Shown piece by piece: positions 7,198 to 8,240 of a DNA stretch of 8,240 nucleotides. Position 1 is the first letter of the stretch; every line of letters begins with the position of its first letter. A model generated the notes under the pieces. That model did not search any database and was not told where the DNA came from. It saw only the letters and a program-made list of their open reading frames with translations. The position numbers and the translations under genes were made by a program. The DNA is from Candidatus Zhuqueibacterota bacterium RBG_16_48_16. Lineage in GTDB: Bacteria > Zhuqueibacterota > Zhuqueibacteria > Residuimicrobiales > Sediminimicrobiaceae. The stretch is taken from positions 1 to 8,240 of the forward strand of contig METF01000073.1 in NCBI GenBank assembly GCA_001771235.1, read 5' to 3'.

Positions 7198-7225
7198 CCC
7201 GATGAATTTCATATATTCCAAGCAG

Positions 7226-7230
7226 TGAGG
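7226..7230 (+). promoter_or_regulatory. Ribosome binding site deciding the fba start
   Basis: TGAGG ends 9 nt before ATG 7240. The alternative GTG at 7225 has no purine-rich site in front of it and overlaps this element. Starting at ATG 7240 gives an N-terminus MPKVTTRELF, in line with class II aldolases. Confidence 0.55.
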
Positions 7231-7239
7231 ACGGAACGG

Positions 7240-8166
7240 ATGCCAAAAGTAACGACGCGGGAATTGTTTGCTAAAGCTCTGAACAATGGCTATGCTGTTG
7301 GTGCGTTTAATGTAAACAATATGGAAATCATCCAGGGGATTGTCGAGGCGGCGGAGGAAGAAAAGGCCCCGATCATTTTACAAATATCAAAAGGCGCGCG
7401 AGAGTACGCCCGCCATGAATTTTTAATGAAACTCATCGAGGCGGCGCTGGAAATTTCCGACATTCCTATTGCCATTCACCTGGATCATGGGGACAGCTTT
7501 GAGTTGTGCAAAGCCTGTATCGACGGTGGGTTCACTTCTGTTATGATCGACGGCTCCCATTTGCCCTTTGCAGAAAATGTCGCCATCGTTAAAAAAGTTG
7601 TCGATTATGCCCACCCGCGCGGCATCCCGGTCGAGGCGGAGCTGGGTCGCCTTGCCGGAATCGAAGAGCATGTCAGCGTTTCGGATCGTGATGCAGTCTA
7701 TACCAATCCGGATGAAGCCAAAGAGTTTGTCGAAAAGACGGGCTGCGACTCGCTGGCCGTGGCTATCGGCACGAGTCACGGGGCCTATAAATTCAAGAGC
7801 ACGCCGCAACTGGATTTTGACAGGCTGAAAACGATTGAAGAGGCGCTGCCGGGTTTTCCGCTGGTGCTGCACGGCGCCTCATCGGTGTTAAAGGATTATG
7901 TCGACCTCTGCAATAAATACGGCGGCAAGCTGCCCGGCGCCCAGGGCGTTCCGGAAGATATGATCAAAAGGGCGGTGCGAGGCGCGGTGTGCAAGGTGAA
8001 TATCGATACGGATTTGCGCCTGGCCATGACCGCGATCATAAGAAAAGAGTTGGCTGAAAATCCGTCAAATTTCGACCCGAGAAAATACCTGGACCCGGCA
8101 AGAACGGCGCTGAAGGAGATGGTCAGGCACAAGCTGCACGTGCTTAACGCGGCGGGAAAGGCATAA
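7240..8166 (+). CDS. fba: Class II fructose-1,6-bisphosphate aldolase
   Basis: This zinc-dependent aldolase (308 residues from ATG 7240) interconverts fructose 1,6-bisphosphate with dihydroxyacetone phosphate and glyceraldehyde 3-phosphate in cytosolic glycolysis and gluconeogenesis. The TIM-barrel landmarks of the class II family are present: GAFNVNNME near the N-terminus, HLDHGD with probable catalytic Asp82 and zinc ligand His83, the VEAELG segment (131-136), GTSHGAYK with zinc ligand His180, LHGASS with zinc ligand His211, and KVNIDTDLR with substrate-contacting Asn254. The length fits the roughly 300-residue class IIB forms. A tagatose- or ketose-bisphosphate aldolase of the same family is possible, but the isolated housekeeping context and consensus promoter favour FBA. 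It appears to be transcribed alone from 7142-7170. A GTG five codons upstream (7225) is the less likely start. Confidence 0.93.
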   Translation: MPKVTTRELFAKALNNGYAVGAFNVNNMEIIQGIVEAAEEEKAPIILQISKGAREYARHEFLMKLIEAALEISDIPIAIHLDHGDSFELCKACIDGGFTSVMIDGSHLPFAENVAIVKKVVDYAHPRGIPVEAELGRLAGIEEHVSVSDRDAVYTNPDEAKEFVEKTGCDSLAVAIGTSHGAYKFKSTPQLDFDRLKTIEEALPGFPLVLHGASSVLKDYVDLCNKYGGKLPGAQGVPEDMIKRAVRGAVCKVNIDTDLRLAMTAIIRKELAENPSNFDPRKYLDPARTALKEMVRHKLHVLNAAGKA

Positions 8167-8180
8167 ATTTCAATCCGTTT

Positions 8181-8240
8181 GAATAACGAATATCGAATGA
8201 AGAATGTCGAATTTCGAACGGCCCTTCATCATTCGCTATT
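8181..8240. repeat. Second 7-bp-phased array (GAATNNC-like), cut by the window edge
   Basis: Starting 14 nt after the aldolase stop, heptamers begin with GAAT at 8181, 8188, 8195, 8202 and 8209, and with GAAC at 8216. Several fit GAATNNC (GAATAAC, GAATATC, GAATGTC, GAATTTC). On the - strand the last 20 bases show the same phasing: AATAGC from 8240 (the likely leading G is beyond the edge), GAATGAT from 8234 and GAAGGGC from 8227. This is therefore probably an inverted repeat whose right arm is truncated here. No T-run terminator is seen. Confidence 0.7.

Noticed and set aside
7225..7239. GTG 7225 as the aldolase start
   Set aside because: It has no ribosome binding site before it, adds five non-conserved residues and overlaps the TGAGG that serves ATG 7240.
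6974..7239. tRNA, small RNA or riboswitch in the comF-fba gap
   Set aside because: No cloverleaf, conserved riboswitch core or terminator-flanked RNA gene is visible. The region is accounted for by the heptamer repeat, promoter and leader.

Overview
The window reads as a stretch of bacterial chromosome, probably from a Gram-negative environmental lineage. All genes are on the + strand, gene spacing is tight, and most starts carry Shine-Dalgarno-like sites. A secreted beta-barrel-like protein ending in Phe implies an outer membrane. The gene types and the perfect sigma-70-type promoter would fit a Calditrichota/KSB1-like or deltaproteobacterial-grade genome. That placement is an impression, not a demonstration: there is no rRNA or marker phylogeny here.

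Layout. (1) 1-332: the end of an unresolved upstream gene, then a small CopG/BrnA-type antitoxin (60-332). (2) 371-4024: a purine unit made of a PurS-PurL fusion (371-3235) and the glutaminase PurQ (3239-4024), 3 nt apart. Together they should form the complete FGAM synthase, step 4 of de novo IMP synthesis. (3) 4025-4127: about 100 nt with only ribosome-binding-like sites. (4) 4128-6973: a compact three-gene run of a TPR-like/UVR-motif protein, a predicted outer-membrane beta-barrel overlapping it by ATGA, and a ComF-family phosphoribosyltransferase 3 nt further on. (5) 6974-7239: a non-coding region with an unusual inverted repeat built of 7-bp units, a perfect TTGACA-17-TATAAT promoter and a short leader hairpin. 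(6) 7240-8166: class II fructose-bisphosphate aldolase. (7) 8167-8240: a second 7-bp-phased array with the opening of its inverted arm, cut by the window edge.

The genes are mostly housekeeping (purine synthesis, glycolysis/gluconeogenesis, a phosphoribosyltransferase) plus one envelope protein and one antitoxin. I see no new enzymatic or defence system. The least explained signal is the pair of heptamer-phased inverted repeats on either side of the aldolase gene. They belong to two different sequence families (GATTTAN-like and GAATNNC-like) but share the same 7-bp architecture. The unnamed UVR-motif protein coupled to a barrel protein is the second item worth following up.
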